Position numbers and translations under genes: made by a program. From positions 100,658 through 164,657 of the forward strand of contig NZ_LIXJ01000027.1 of NCBI RefSeq assembly GCF_001905795.1: a stretch of DNA of 64,000 nucleotides, in the 5' to 3' direction. The notes below the pieces were generated by a model that ran no database searches, was not told the origin of the DNA, and worked only from the letters and a program-made list of their open reading frames with translations. Of this stretch, positions 8,743 through 18,744 are shown in pieces; the stretch's first letter is position 1, and every line of letters begins with the position of its first letter. The stretch comes from Streptomyces sp. CB01580 (lineage in GTDB: Bacteria > Actinomycetota > Actinomycetes > Streptomycetales > Streptomycetaceae).

Positions 8743-11076
8743 ATGGCCGAGACCCCCGAGAGCACCCAGAAGACCGCCGGGAGCACCCCCGGGACCACCG
8801 GCGGCACCCCCGGGACCACTGCGACCGCACCCGCGTCGCCGGCTCCCGTGTCCACCGCCACGTTCGACGCGCTGGCCGCCACCCGGCCGCGCATCCGCCG
8901 GGACGTGCTGTTCACCGAGACCCCCGGCGGAGTGCTCTTCCACAACGCCGACGGCGGGTTCCACCTGGCCGGTCGCACCGCCTACCGCTTCGCCTCCCTC
9001 GTCGTCCCGCACCTGACCGGCCACCACCGGCTCGCCGATCTCTGCGCGGGCTTCGGACCGGCCCAGCGGGCGATGGCCGCGGAGCTCGTCAAGACGTTGT
9101 ACGAGCGGGAGTTCGCCCGCGACGTGCCCGAGCCCGGCACCGAGGCCGAGGCGGTGCCGGACGAGGTCGCGGAGCGGTTCGCCGCGCAGATCGCCTACGT
9201 CGACCACTACGCCGACGGCGCCCCCGAACGCTTCGCCCGCTTCCGGGCCACCCGGGTCGCGGTCCTCGGCGACGACGAGATCGCCCGCTGGTGCGCGCTG
9301 AGCCTGCTGCGCAACGGGTGCGTACGGATCGGCACGACCACGGAGTTCGCCGACGTGACCGCCGAGGCGGGCCGGGCCGCCGCCCGCGCGGACCGGATCG
9401 CCGCCGGGGCGGGGGCCGGCTGGGCCGAGCTCGACGGGTACGACGTCGTGGTGATGACCGGCGCCGGGGCCGGGCCGCGCACCCACCGGCTGCTGGCCGC
9501 AGGGGTGCCCGAGGGCCGGACCCTGGTCCCGGCCTGGCTGTTCGGCGAGCGCCTGGTGGTGGGGCCGCTCGCCACCGCGGCCTCCACCGGCTGCTGGTCC
9601 TGCGCCGTGCTGCGACTGGGCGGCAACGTGGCGGCGGGGGAGGCCGCCGAGCTGTGGAGCCAGGCGGCGGGCGCCGCCCCGCAGTCCCGGGACACCCTGT
9701 CCGGGCCGGTCGCCGCGATGGTGGGCAACCTCCTCGGCTACGAGGTCTTCCGCCTCACCACCGGAGCCCTGCCCGCCGAGACGGACCGCCAGGTCCTGAT
9801 CCAGGACCTGGCGTCGCTGGACGTGATGGCCGAGCCGGTCCGCCCGCACCCGCGCTGCGGGCGCTGTGCCGCCCTGGACGACCGCGAGCCCGCCGCCGTC
9901 CTGCCCGAGGGGCTGGCGCTGCCGGTCACTCCGACCGTGGAGACCGCCCGTGACGCGGAGGCCATGGTCGACGAGCTGAACCGGTACAGCGCGGCGCTGG
10001 TGCGTCCGCACACCGGGATCCTGCGGCGCTGGGACGACGAGGCGCTGACCCAGACCCCGCTGAAGATCAGCCGGGTCGAGGTGGCGCTCGGGGCCGGGGA
10101 GCGGCGGCGGATCGCCGCCTTCGACGTGCACCACCTGGCGGGGGCGCGGATGCGGGCCCTGTACGCGGCGGCGACCGCGTACGTGGAACACGTGGTGCCC
10201 CTCGGCGCGGCCGGGGGCGCGGTGGCGGACCGGGTGCTCGGCCCGGACGCGCTGACCACCGGCGGCGGCACCGGGGCGCTCCCGGACACCTGGACCGTGG
10301 CCACCTCGCTGATCGGCAAGGAGCCGGTCCGGGTGCCCGCCGCGGCCGTACGGACCTTCGGGGCGCACAACCGGGAGCGCGTCCATCTCGCGACGAGGGC
10401 CGGCGCGGGCGCGGGCGCGGACGAGCGGGAGGCGGCCGGCACCGGTCTGATGTCCGCGCTGGCGCACGACGCGCTGCTGCGGGCGCTGCGGGGCACGACG
10501 GAGGTCCGCCCGGTCGCCGCCGACGGGGACGATCCGGAGCTGGTGTTCCTGCTGAAGTCCGCGGCCAATCTGGATCTCTCGGTGGAACTGCTGGACCTGG
10601 GCGAGGGCGGGCGCACCTCCGCGCAGGTGGTGCTGGCCCGGGAGGCCGACGGCGGGAACGGCCGGGGGCGCTGGGCGGCCGGTGCGGGGCTGTCGCGGCG
10701 CGCGGCGGCCTGCGCGGCGCTGCGGGACCTGCTCGGGCAGGCCCAACTGGCCGCCGAGGACCCGGAGTCCCCGGTCGACACGGGCGACCCGCTGGTCCGT
10801 GACCTGGCGGCCGGGTCCGTCGCGGTGACCGGCGGCTCGGTCACGGTCGACGGGCCGGAGACCACGTTCGACGCGATCCTCGACCGGCTCGCCGACGCGG
10901 GTCGCGACGCCCTGTACGTGCCGACCACCCCGGCCGATCTCGCGGGGGGCGGCATCAGCACCGCCCGGGTGCTGCTCACGGTCGACGGCGGCGCGGCGGC
11001 CCCGGTGGCCCCGGACGCGACGAGCACGGCCGGTGACGGTGCGGCGGACGGCGAGGGCGGGCCCGATGTCCGTTGA
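8743..11076 (+). CDS. F protein: Ocin-ThiF-like TOMM leader-binding/cyclodehydratase partner
   Basis: 777 residues from ATG 8743 (AAGG 10 bp upstream; the GTG at 8734 has no room for an RBS). A low-complexity Thr/Pro/Ala head (1-38) precedes a leader-peptide-recognition region (about 45-130, with RRDVLFTETPGGV and GGFHLAGRTAYRF). A ThiF/E1-like fold follows (about 165-380), with two CxxC pairs (C284/C287 and C372/C375) expected to bind structural zinc. Proteins of this class bind the precursor leader and present the core to a YcaO enzyme for azoline formation, as TbtF does with TbtG. It overlaps the YcaO gene by 11 bp. The C-terminal half (about 400-777) is long and was not assigned. Confidence 0.85.
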   Translation: MAETPESTQKTAGSTPGTTGGTPGTTATAPASPAPVSTATFDALAATRPRIRRDVLFTETPGGVLFHNADGGFHLAGRTAYRFASLVVPHLTGHHRLADLCAGFGPAQRAMAAELVKTLYEREFARDVPEPGTEAEAVPDEVAERFAAQIAYVDHYADGAPERFARFRATRVAVLGDDEIARWCALSLLRNGCVRIGTTTEFADVTAEAGRAAARADRIAAGAGAGWAELDGYDVVVMTGAGAGPRTHRLLAAGVPEGRTLVPAWLFGERLVVGPLATAASTGCWSCAVLRLGGNVAAGEAAELWSQAAGAAPQSRDTLSGPVAAMVGNLLGYEVFRLTTGALPAETDRQVLIQDLASLDVMAEPVRPHPRCGRCAALDDREPAAVLPEGLALPVTPTVETARDAEAMVDELNRYSAALVRPHTGILRRWDDEALTQTPLKISRVEVALGAGERRRIAAFDVHHLAGARMRALYAAATAYVEHVVPLGAAGGAVADRVLGPDALTTGGGTGALPDTWTVATSLIGKEPVRVPAAAVRTFGAHNRERVHLATRAGAGAGADEREAAGTGLMSALAHDALLRALRGTTEVRPVAADGDDPELVFLLKSAANLDLSVELLDLGEGGRTSAQVVLAREADGGNGRGRWAAGAGLSRRAAACAALRDLLGQAQLAAEDPESPVDTGDPLVRDLAAGSVAVTGGSVTVDGPETTFDAILDRLADAGRDALYVPTTPADLAGGGISTARVLLTVDGGAAAPVAPDATSTAGDGAADGEGGPDVR

Positions 11077-13078
11077 GACCCCGGTCCGGCAGGACCCCCC
11101 GCCGGTCCGTTCCGCGCGCGCCCTCGCGGCGGCGCTGCGGGACGCGCTGGCCCGGCACGGGACGCCGCCCCCGCTGGACGTGGCGCCGCTCGGCGTGCGC
11201 GACGCCTTCACGGACGGGGCGCCGGACGAGCCGCCCGCCCCGGTCGGCGCGGGCACCGCGACCGCTCCGGTCGCTCAGGGCGCTCCCGATCCCGCCGTGC
11301 CCGTCCGGTTCTACGGCCGGCACGCGGTCGTCGGTCCCTTCGCGCCCCGGGGGAGCGGCGGGCAGGACGGCGGCCGGACGTGCGTCCACTGCCTGGAGCG
11401 GCGCTGGCAGGCGGTCCGTTCCGTCGCGCTGCGCGAGGCGCTGGAGCTGGGCTCGGGCACCCGGGCCGCCGGGGAGTCCCCGTACGTCACCCCGTTCGCC
11501 GCGCATGCCCTCGCGGGGCTGATCGCCGCCCGGCTGGTCGGCGACGGGCCGGAAACCGGCGTCCGCCCGGCCGTGCACCTGGTGGACCTGGAAACCCTGA
11601 CGGTCCGTCACTACCCGCTGGTGCCCGACCCGGAGTGCCCGCGCTGCGCGGTGCCGGAGGCCGACACGGCCGAGGCGGCGGCGCTCACCCTGCGCCCCGC
11701 GCCCAAGCGCCGCCCCGGCGGCTTCCGGGTGCGGGACATCGGGACGTACGACCTGCCGATGGAGCCGTACGCCAACCCGGTGTGCGGGTCGCTCGGCCCC
11801 TCCGTGGTCCAGGACGTCTCCTCCACCTCCACGTCCGCCACCATCGGCTGCTTCTCCATGCGCTCGGGGGAGTACCTGCGCGAGACGTTCTGGGGCGGCC
11901 ACGCGGACACGTTCGCCGAGAGCATGCGGATCGGCGTGCTGGAGGGCCTCGAACGGTACGCGGGCATGCGGTCCCGGGCCAAACGGGCCGGTACGACGGA
12001 CTCCCTGGACGCCCTGAGGGCCCGCGGCGAGCACGCGCTCGACCCCAGGGTGTGCGGGCTGTACTCGGACGACTTCCACCGAGCCAACCCCCGGGTGGTC
12101 CCGTTCGCCCCGGACCGCCCCATCCCCTGGGTGCAGGGCTGGTCCCTGCGCGACCGGCGCACGGTCCTGGTGCCCGAGGTCCTCACGTACTACCACGCGC
12201 CCGGTCTGGAGAACCGGTTCGTCCAGGAGAGCTCCAACGGCTGCGCCTCCGGCGGCTGCCTCGAAGAGGCCGTCTACTTCGGGCTGATGGAGGTCGTCGA
12301 GCGCGACGCGTTCCTGCTCGCCTGGTACGGCCGGGCCGCGCTGCCGGAGATCGACGCGGCCACCAGCCGCCGCCCCGCCACCCGGCAGATGATCGACCGG
12401 CTGGAGATGTACGGCTACGAGGCCCGCTTCTTCGACACCCGGATCTCCTTCCCGATCCCCGTCGTCACGGGCGTGGCCGTGCGCCGGGACGGCGGGCCGG
12501 GCCTCATGTGCTTCGGCGCCGGGGCCGGGCTCGACCCGGAGGCGGCGCTGGCGGGCGCGCTGTGCGAGATCGCCACGGACGCGGTGAACCTGCGCCGCCG
12601 TACCGAAGGCGACCTGGAACGGCTGCGCGCCATGGCCGCCGACTTCGACCGGGTGGAGGCGCTGCACGACCACCCGCTGGTCTACGGGCTGCCCGAGATG
12701 GGTCACCACGCGCGCTTCCTGCTCGGCGGACCGGGCGAGCCCCGCCCCCCGAAACGGTCCTTCGACGCGCTGTACGGGGACGGTTCGGTGCTGCCGGTCT
12801 CCGACGACCTGCGCGAGGACCTGACCCGGTGCGTGGACGCCGTCGCCGCCGCCGGGTTCGACGTGGTCGTCGTCGACCAGACCATGCCGGAGCAGCGCGA
12901 ACTGGGGCTGACCACGGTCGGCGTCCTGGTGCCGGGGCTGCTGCCGATCGACTTCGGCCGGAGCCGTCAGCGGGCGCTCGGCATGGACCGGCTGCGCACC
13001 GCCCTGCGCGTGGCCGGGCTGCGCGAGCACGACCTGACCGACGCCGACCTCAACCCGGCCCCGCATCCCTTCCCATGA
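11066..13078 (+). CDS. YcaO cyclodehydratase 1 (azoline-forming)
   Basis: 670 residues from ATG 11066, overlapping the F-protein stop. The N-terminal part (1-235) holds two CxxC pairs (C106/C109 and C191/C194). The YcaO domain follows, with ATP/Mg-binding acidic motifs ESMRIGVLEGLERY (285-298) and SSNGCASGG...EVVERDAF (389-416). It ends in PHPFP, the PxPxP tail that helps catalysis in azoline-forming YcaOs. It should use ATP to activate core amide carbonyls so that Cys, Ser or Thr side chains cyclise to thiazolines or oxazolines. It is homologous over its whole length to the protein at 21872-23851. Both look catalytically complete. Confidence 0.92.
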   Translation: MSVETPVRQDPPPVRSARALAAALRDALARHGTPPPLDVAPLGVRDAFTDGAPDEPPAPVGAGTATAPVAQGAPDPAVPVRFYGRHAVVGPFAPRGSGGQDGGRTCVHCLERRWQAVRSVALREALELGSGTRAAGESPYVTPFAAHALAGLIAARLVGDGPETGVRPAVHLVDLETLTVRHYPLVPDPECPRCAVPEADTAEAAALTLRPAPKRRPGGFRVRDIGTYDLPMEPYANPVCGSLGPSVVQDVSSTSTSATIGCFSMRSGEYLRETFWGGHADTFAESMRIGVLEGLERYAGMRSRAKRAGTTDSLDALRARGEHALDPRVCGLYSDDFHRANPRVVPFAPDRPIPWVQGWSLRDRRTVLVPEVLTYYHAPGLENRFVQESSNGCASGGCLEEAVYFGLMEVVERDAFLLAWYGRAALPEIDAATSRRPATRQMIDRLEMYGYEARFFDTRISFPIPVVTGVAVRRDGGPGLMCFGAGAGLDPEAALAGALCEIATDAVNLRRRTEGDLERLRAMAADFDRVEALHDHPLVYGLPEMGHHARFLLGGPGEPRPPKRSFDALYGDGSVLPVSDDLREDLTRCVDAVAAAGFDVVVVDQTMPEQRELGLTTVGVLVPGLLPIDFGRSRQRALGMDRLRTALRVAGLREHDLTDADLNPAPHPFP

Positions 13079-13183
13079 CCGCCGGTCCCGCACTCCTTTC
13101 GACGACCGCCGGTCCCGCATCCGCCCCGGCCGGGCCGCACCCGGCCCCGTTCCGCACCCCTTCCCGTGACCGAGGAGCCCGCC

Positions 13184-14758
13184 ATGGGGTACGCCCATGA
13201 ATACGCCGCCGCGATCCTTCAGCGCGGCCGGGTCCCGATGGACCCCGCCGACTTCGTGCCCGACTGGGCGGACGGCCCGCGCAAGACCAAGTTCTACCCC
13301 GGCACCGACAGCCTGCCGCTGCCCGAGTGCGACTACCCGGCCCACGCGGACCTGGACCGGGGTCTGGCCCAGGACGCCGGCACGGACGGCGCGTTCGACC
13401 TCGCGCTGCTCTCCGGGATGCTCCGCGACTCCTACGGGCTGACCGGCCGCCGCCTCGGCGTCCAGGCCAACACCGACCTGAGCGCCCTGCCCCACTACCC
13501 GCTCGCCAACTGGTCCCGGGGCACCGCGTCCGGCGGCGGCCTCTACCCGGTCGCCGTGCACTGGGTCTCCGGGCCGAGCGGTCCCGTACCGCCCGGGGTG
13601 CACTACTACTCCACCCGGCACCACGCGATGCGGCGGCTGCTGACCGGCGACGTGACCGGCGAGGTGCGGGCGGCGCTGGGCGAGGGGGCGCCGGGTCCGG
13701 ACACCGACCAGTACCTGGTCCTGACCATCAAGTACTGGCAGAACGCCTTCAAGTACAACAACTTCTCCTTCCACGCCGTGTCCATGGACCTCGGCGCGTG
13801 CGTCCAGACCTGGCGGCTGTGGGCCGGGGCGCGCGGGCTGTCCGTAGAGCCCGCGCTGTGGTTCGACGAGGAACGGCTCGGGCGGCTGCTCGGCGCGGAC
13901 CCGGAGGCGGAGGGCGTCTTCGCCGTCGTCCCGCTGAGGTGGGCGGGCGCCACCGCCCCCGCACCGTCCCCCTCCCCGGTGTCCGTGCACCACCGCGACC
14001 AGGAACGCTCGCGCACCGTCCTCGCCTTCGACGCGCTCCGGCGCATGCAGAACGTCACCGCCGCCGGCGGGGCCGAACGCCCCGCCCCCGAGGCGCTCGA
14101 TCCCGCCGTCGCGCACCCCGTCGACCCGGACCGGCCCGGGACCCCGCTGCCCGCCTGCCCGCCGCTCGACACGGACGTCCGCACCGCGCTGCGCGCCCGC
14201 CGCAGCAGCTTCGGCCGTTTCGAGGCCCAACAACCCATCACCGCCGAGCAGTTGGCATCCTGCCTGGCGGCCTCGGTGGCCGGTTCACGGATCGGCGGGG
14301 ACACCGGCGCGCAACGGCTGGCGAAGCTCTACGCGTTCGTCTGCCACGTCGAGGGCGTCGAGCCCGGCGCGTACGAGTACGACCCGGACGCGCACAGCCT
14401 GCGTCTGGTGAAGGCGGGCAACCCGGGCGCCTTCCTCCAGAAGAACTACTTCCTCTCCAACTACAACCTGGAGCAGGCAGCCGCGGTCCTGGTGCCCACC
14501 GTCCGCACCGACGCCGTCCTCGACGCCGTCGGGGACCGGGGATACCGCCTGGTCAACGCCGCTGTCGGGGCGATCGCCCAGACCGCCTACACCACCGCGT
14601 CCGCCGTCGGCATCGGCTGCGGGGTCGCGCTCGGCTTCGACAACATCTCGTACATCGAGGAACTCGGTCTCGACGGGACCGGCGAGGCGCCGCTGCTGAT
14701 CATGATGATCGGCAACGAGCGGCCCGCCCCGGCCGACTTCCGGTACGAGATCGCCTAG
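13184..14758 (+). CDS. SagB/ThcOx-type FMN-dependent azoline dehydrogenase
   Basis: 524 residues from ATG 13184 with GAGGAG upstream (the GTG at 13166 is an alternative). It has the two-domain nitroreductase-like layout of TOMM dehydrogenases: RRSSFGRF near residue 345 corresponds to the FMN-binding RRS(I)R region, and the C-terminal half carries GAIAQTAYTTASAVGIGCG, typical of SagB proteins. It should oxidise azolines to aromatic thiazoles and oxazoles with FMN. It follows the first YcaO gene by about 105 bp, a gap in which no gene is seen. Family assignment is firm; which rings it oxidises is inference. Confidence 0.88.
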   Translation: MGYAHEYAAAILQRGRVPMDPADFVPDWADGPRKTKFYPGTDSLPLPECDYPAHADLDRGLAQDAGTDGAFDLALLSGMLRDSYGLTGRRLGVQANTDLSALPHYPLANWSRGTASGGGLYPVAVHWVSGPSGPVPPGVHYYSTRHHAMRRLLTGDVTGEVRAALGEGAPGPDTDQYLVLTIKYWQNAFKYNNFSFHAVSMDLGACVQTWRLWAGARGLSVEPALWFDEERLGRLLGADPEAEGVFAVVPLRWAGATAPAPSPSPVSVHHRDQERSRTVLAFDALRRMQNVTAAGGAERPAPEALDPAVAHPVDPDRPGTPLPACPPLDTDVRTALRARRSSFGRFEAQQPITAEQLASCLAASVAGSRIGGDTGAQRLAKLYAFVCHVEGVEPGAYEYDPDAHSLRLVKAGNPGAFLQKNYFLSNYNLEQAAAVLVPTVRTDAVLDAVGDRGYRLVNAAVGAIAQTAYTTASAVGIGCGVALGFDNISYIEELGLDGTGEAPLLIMMIGNERPAPADFRYEIA

Positions 14759-14842
14759 CGCTGTGACCGGCCATCCACGCTGTGCGCGGCCATCCATGAG
14801 AACGACGAGACGACGACCGGAACGAGAAGGGGAGAACCCGAC

Positions 14843-17626
14843 ATGACGCCGGACCACCCGGCCCCCGCCCCCGCGACCGCTCCCGCGGCGGTCACCCGCC
14901 CCCGCTTCATGCTGCGGGTCGCCGGGCTGCCGGTCGACAGCGTGCGGGGGCTGCGCTGCCCGGACAGCCGCCGCTGGGCCGACGAGGTCCTGCGCGCCAC
15001 CGAGCTGCTGCGCGCGGACGGCGAACGGCTCGGGGACCTGCTCCACGACCTCGTCGGCGGCAGCGACGACGAGGCCCTGCGCCGCACCCTGCTCACCCTG
15101 CGCCGCGACATCTTCAACAACCGGCTGCCGCGCCCCGACGCCGCGGACCGGGCCCTGGCCCTGGTGCGCGGGCTCGACGAGGCCGCCGGCACCGCGCTCG
15201 CGGACTGGCTGACCGGGCGGCGCCGCCTGGAGGAGCACCGGGCGGCGGGCGCCGGCCTGCTCGCCGCCGAGACCGTCCGCGCCCGCGAGGCGCTGCGCCG
15301 GCTGGCGGGGGAGGAGCGGTTGCGCAAGGGCCTGCTGCTCGCCTCCCCGGCCCTGGACGCGCAGCTCGACGCGTACATACGGGCCGACTCCGCCGCGCCC
15401 CCGGACAAGAAGCAGCGCAAGATCGAGCGCTCGCTGCTCTCCTACCTCTACCGCACGGCGTGCAAGACCAGCCCGTTCTCCACGTTCACCGGGGTCGCCG
15501 CGGGCACCTTCGTCGACGGCGACCACGACGGTCATCACGACGACCGCGGCGAGGGCGGGCCGGGCCACGGACTGCGGGCCCGGGTCGACGACGCGTGGCA
15601 GGGGCGGCTGCGGCTGAACGTCGCCGCCGTCGGCAGGCTCGCCGAGACCCTGATCGCCGACCCGGTCCGCCGGGCCGACCTGCCGGTCGCCCCCGCCTCC
15701 GGCTGGGGGCGCGACGACGACCGGGTCCGCTACGTGCGCCGCTGGGTCACCCAGGGGGACGAGGACACCGCCGTCACCTTCGACGCGGTGAAGGACCGGC
15801 TGTTCTTCCTGCGCCGCAGCGGCACCCTGGAACGCCTCCTCGGCCTGTTCGAGAGCAGCGACACCCTCCGCTACGGGGAACTGGCCGACTGGCTCGCCGA
15901 GGACCGGGACGCGGACCCGGAGGAATGCGCCCAGTACCTCCAGGCGCTCCTCGACGTCGGCATGGTGCAGGTGCCGTGCCTGCGGACCGAGGTCCATGAC
16001 ACCGACCCGCTGCGCGCCTTCCAGGACTCGCTGCGCGACCTCGGCCGCCCCTGGGCCGACCGGCTCGCCGACCGCCTCGAAGCGCCCGCCTCGCACATCG
16101 AGGGGTTCGCCGCCGCCGACCCGGCCGAACGCCGCTTTCTCATCGGTGAGTTGCGCACCTCGCTGCGCGCCCTGCAGGAGGAGGAGCTCGGCGCGGAGCG
16201 GGCACGCGTTCCGCAGACCCTGCTCTACGAGGACGTGGCGGCCGGGCACCGCACCGAACTCTCCGCCCCCGCCTGGGAGCGGCTGGCCGCCGAACCGCTC
16301 GGCGCGGTCGAACGCGTCCTGCCCGCCTTCGACCTGACGCTGCCCCAACGCGTCACGTTCAAGGGGTTCTTCCTCGCCCGCCACGGGCAGGGCGGACGCT
16401 GCGACGACCTGCTGAAGCTGGTCCACGACTTCCACGAGGACTTCTTCGACCAGTACATGTCGTTCACCGCGAAGCGCACCACGTTCGACGCGGACGGCAA
16501 CTACGTACCCGAGGAGAACTGGCTCTCCCTGCCGCAGCTCAAGGCCCTCGACACGGCCCGGCAGACCTTCGTGGAGCGGATGCGCGCCCTGTGGGCGGCC
16601 TGGGAGGCCGACCCCGCCGCCCCGGAGATCCGGGTGGACGGCGAGCTCCTCGACGAGGTCGCCGGAGAACTGGACACGCTGAGCGGCGAGTTCGCCCCGC
16701 TCGCGCACCATGTGCAGATCGCGGACCGGCCCGGCGACCCGCTGGTCGTGCTCAACCGCTCCTACGGTGGGGTGTCCTTCCCGTTCAGCAGGTTCACCCA
16801 CCTCTTCGACGGCCTCGACGAACAGCTCCTCGCCGCCACCGAGGACCTGCTGCCCGACGACGCCGTCCTCGCCGAGGTCACCGGCGGACCGGTCACCAGC
16901 AACCTCAACCTGCACAGCCGGCTCACCGCGTACGAGATCGTCTGCCCCGGCGAGCGCGGCACCCTGCCCGCAAGCCACCGGATCCACCTGGACGACCTCC
17001 ATCTCGTCCACGACCGCGAGGCGGACCGGCTCGTCCTGCGCTCCACCCGGCTCGGCAAGGAGGTGGTGCCGGTCTACCTCGGCTACCTCGTCCCCCTCGC
17101 CCTGCCCGAACTGCCCCGCACCCTGCTGCTGCTGTCCCCGACCTCGATGTCCCCGCTGAACGTCTGGGGCGGGGTCCCCGAGGGCGCCCCGGTCGACGGG
17201 GTCACCACCCGGCCGCGCGTCCGGCACGGCAGTGTGGTGCTCAGCCGGCGCAGCTGGAGCGCGCCCGCCGCCGTGCTGCCGCTGCGCACGACCGGGAGCG
17301 GGGCAGGAGGGGGCGGGGACGACGCCTGGTTCCTGGGCTGGCACGCGTTCCGCCGCGCCCACGGGCTGCCCGACCGGGTCTTCGCGACCGTCGCCGACAG
17401 CGGGGCGCGCGGTGCGACCGGCGCCAAGCCCGCCTACGTCGACTTCGACAGCCCGCTCTCGCTGGCCGCGTTCGAGGCCCTGATCAAGACGTCCGGGGCG
17501 CGGGTCGTGTTCCGGGAGATGCTGCCCGACGAGGACGGACTGCACACCGTCTCCGGCCGGGGCCGCCACGTCGCCGAACTCGCGGTGGAGACCGCCGCCC
17601 CCGCCCGAAGGAGCAACGAGTCATGA
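14843..17626 (+). CDS. LanB-like dehydratase, glutamylation protein (Lant_dehydr_N)
   Basis: 927 residues from ATG 14843 (GAAGGGGAG upstream). The sequence begins FMLRVAGLPVDSVRGL and continues through typical Lant_dehydr_N blocks such as RTACKTSPFSTFTG (about 205-220), NLNLHSRLTAYEI and RLGKEVVPVYLGYLVP. Proteins of this type transfer glutamate from Glu-tRNA to Ser or Thr of a RiPP core. In NisB the elimination domain is fused at the C-terminus; here it is a separate downstream gene, a split arrangement known from goadsporin and thiopeptide clusters. The stop overlaps the next start (ATGA), so the halves are translationally coupled. Confidence 0.9.
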   Translation: MTPDHPAPAPATAPAAVTRPRFMLRVAGLPVDSVRGLRCPDSRRWADEVLRATELLRADGERLGDLLHDLVGGSDDEALRRTLLTLRRDIFNNRLPRPDAADRALALVRGLDEAAGTALADWLTGRRRLEEHRAAGAGLLAAETVRAREALRRLAGEERLRKGLLLASPALDAQLDAYIRADSAAPPDKKQRKIERSLLSYLYRTACKTSPFSTFTGVAAGTFVDGDHDGHHDDRGEGGPGHGLRARVDDAWQGRLRLNVAAVGRLAETLIADPVRRADLPVAPASGWGRDDDRVRYVRRWVTQGDEDTAVTFDAVKDRLFFLRRSGTLERLLGLFESSDTLRYGELADWLAEDRDADPEECAQYLQALLDVGMVQVPCLRTEVHDTDPLRAFQDSLRDLGRPWADRLADRLEAPASHIEGFAAADPAERRFLIGELRTSLRALQEEELGAERARVPQTLLYEDVAAGHRTELSAPAWERLAAEPLGAVERVLPAFDLTLPQRVTFKGFFLARHGQGGRCDDLLKLVHDFHEDFFDQYMSFTAKRTTFDADGNYVPEENWLSLPQLKALDTARQTFVERMRALWAAWEADPAAPEIRVDGELLDEVAGELDTLSGEFAPLAHHVQIADRPGDPLVVLNRSYGGVSFPFSRFTHLFDGLDEQLLAATEDLLPDDAVLAEVTGGPVTSNLNLHSRLTAYEIVCPGERGTLPASHRIHLDDLHLVHDREADRLVLRSTRLGKEVVPVYLGYLVPLALPELPRTLLLLSPTSMSPLNVWGGVPEGAPVDGVTTRPRVRHGSVVLSRRSWSAPAAVLPLRTTGSGAGGGGDDAWFLGWHAFRRAHGLPDRVFATVADSGARGATGAKPAYVDFDSPLSLAAFEALIKTSGARVVFREMLPDEDGLHTVSGRGRHVAELAVETAAPARRSNES

Positions 17627-18744
17627 GTTCAGCCCCACCCACGACGACGCCGGCCGCGCGCACCCGCGAGGCCGGAGCCTGGCAGGCCACGCACATCTTC
17701 TACGCCGCCAACCCCCGGCCCATGCTCACCCAGTGCGTCCGCCCGCTGATCGAGGAACTGGAGGCGGACGGCCTGATCGACGGCTACTTCTTCATCAACT
17801 ACTGGCTGGAGGGACCGCACGTCCGGCTGCGGATCAAGCCCGCCACCCCGGACGCCGAGGCCGAGGTCCGGGGCCGCACGGAGGCCGCCGTCGACGCCTT
17901 CCTCACCGAACGGCCCGCCCTGTACGAGGTGGACTCCGGGTTCCTCAACGACTTCTACAACACCCTCTTCGACATCGAGTTCCCCGGCGCCGAACGCGGC
18001 CACTACACCGACGAACAGGGCCGGATGCGGCTGCGCCCCAACAACTCGCGCAGCGCCGAACCGTACGAACCGGAGTACGGCAAGTACGGCGGCCCCGCCG
18101 GGATCGAGCTGGCCGAATGGCACTTCCGGAAATCCAGCGACCTGGTCATCGACGCGTTCCGGACGAAGAACCTGCATCTGCGGACCGTGCTGCTCGGCAC
18201 CTCGGCCCAGCTGATGATGGTGATGTCCGCCGCGTTCCTGCCCGACCGTCAAGAACTGGCCGATTACCTGGACAGTTACTACGAGTTCTGGCACCGGGCG
18301 TTCCCCGGCACCGGCTTCATCGGCAGCGACGAGTACGACCGCAACTACGCCGCCATGGCCCCCGGGCTGGCCGCCCGTTTCGCCCGTGTCCGTGCCGCCG
18401 TGGCCGCCGTGACGGACCGGGCCGGCGAGGGCTTCGGGACCGGCGGCCCGGGCGGGGACGGCAACGGCGGGGACGATGCCGCCCGGCTGCCCGGTTTCCT
18501 CGCCGGATGGGCCGAGCACTGCGTCGAACTGCGGGAGCGGGCCGTCGAACTGACGTTGAACGGTGACCTCGTGTTCCGCTCCTGGGACGGTGAGCGCGAC
18601 GAACTCGTCACCGATCCGGCGGCCTCGCTGCCGCTGCTGCTCTCCCCGTACATGCATATGACCAACAACCGGCTGCATGTGACGATCCGGGACGAGGCGT
18701 ACCTCTCGCACGTCCTGGGCCGGGCGCTGCGGGAGACGGGATGA
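17623..18744 (+). CDS. SpaB_C-type glutamate-elimination protein (thiopeptide-type bacteriocin biosynthesis domain)
   Basis: 373 residues. The N-terminal phrase FFINYWLEGPHVRLRIKP (55-72) contains the Arg pair expected in LanB elimination domains. The C-terminal phrase HMTNNR (345-350) matches the conserved His and Asn-Arg of that fold. It should expel glutamate from glutamylated Ser/Thr, giving dehydroalanine or dehydrobutyrine. Pyridine synthases of thiopeptide pathways share this fold, so that alternative remains, but a split LanB needs an elimination partner and this is the only SpaB_C protein in the cluster. It lies between its glutamylation partner (4-bp overlap) and the M50 protease gene (4-bp overlap). 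Confidence 0.85.
   Translation: MSSAPPTTTPAARTREAGAWQATHIFYAANPRPMLTQCVRPLIEELEADGLIDGYFFINYWLEGPHVRLRIKPATPDAEAEVRGRTEAAVDAFLTERPALYEVDSGFLNDFYNTLFDIEFPGAERGHYTDEQGRMRLRPNNSRSAEPYEPEYGKYGGPAGIELAEWHFRKSSDLVIDAFRTKNLHLRTVLLGTSAQLMMVMSAAFLPDRQELADYLDSYYEFWHRAFPGTGFIGSDEYDRNYAAMAPGLAARFARVRAAVAAVTDRAGEGFGTGGPGGDGNGGDDAARLPGFLAGWAEHCVELRERAVELTLNGDLVFRSWDGERDELVTDPAASLPLLLSPYMHMTNNRLHVTIRDEAYLSHVLGRALRETG

Noticed and set aside
17623..18744. Pyridine synthase ([4+2] cycloaddition enzyme) of a thiopeptide pathway
   Set aside because: It keeps the Arg and HM..NR residues of LanB elimination domains and is the only available partner for the glutamylation protein. The alternative is kept only as a lower-probability option.
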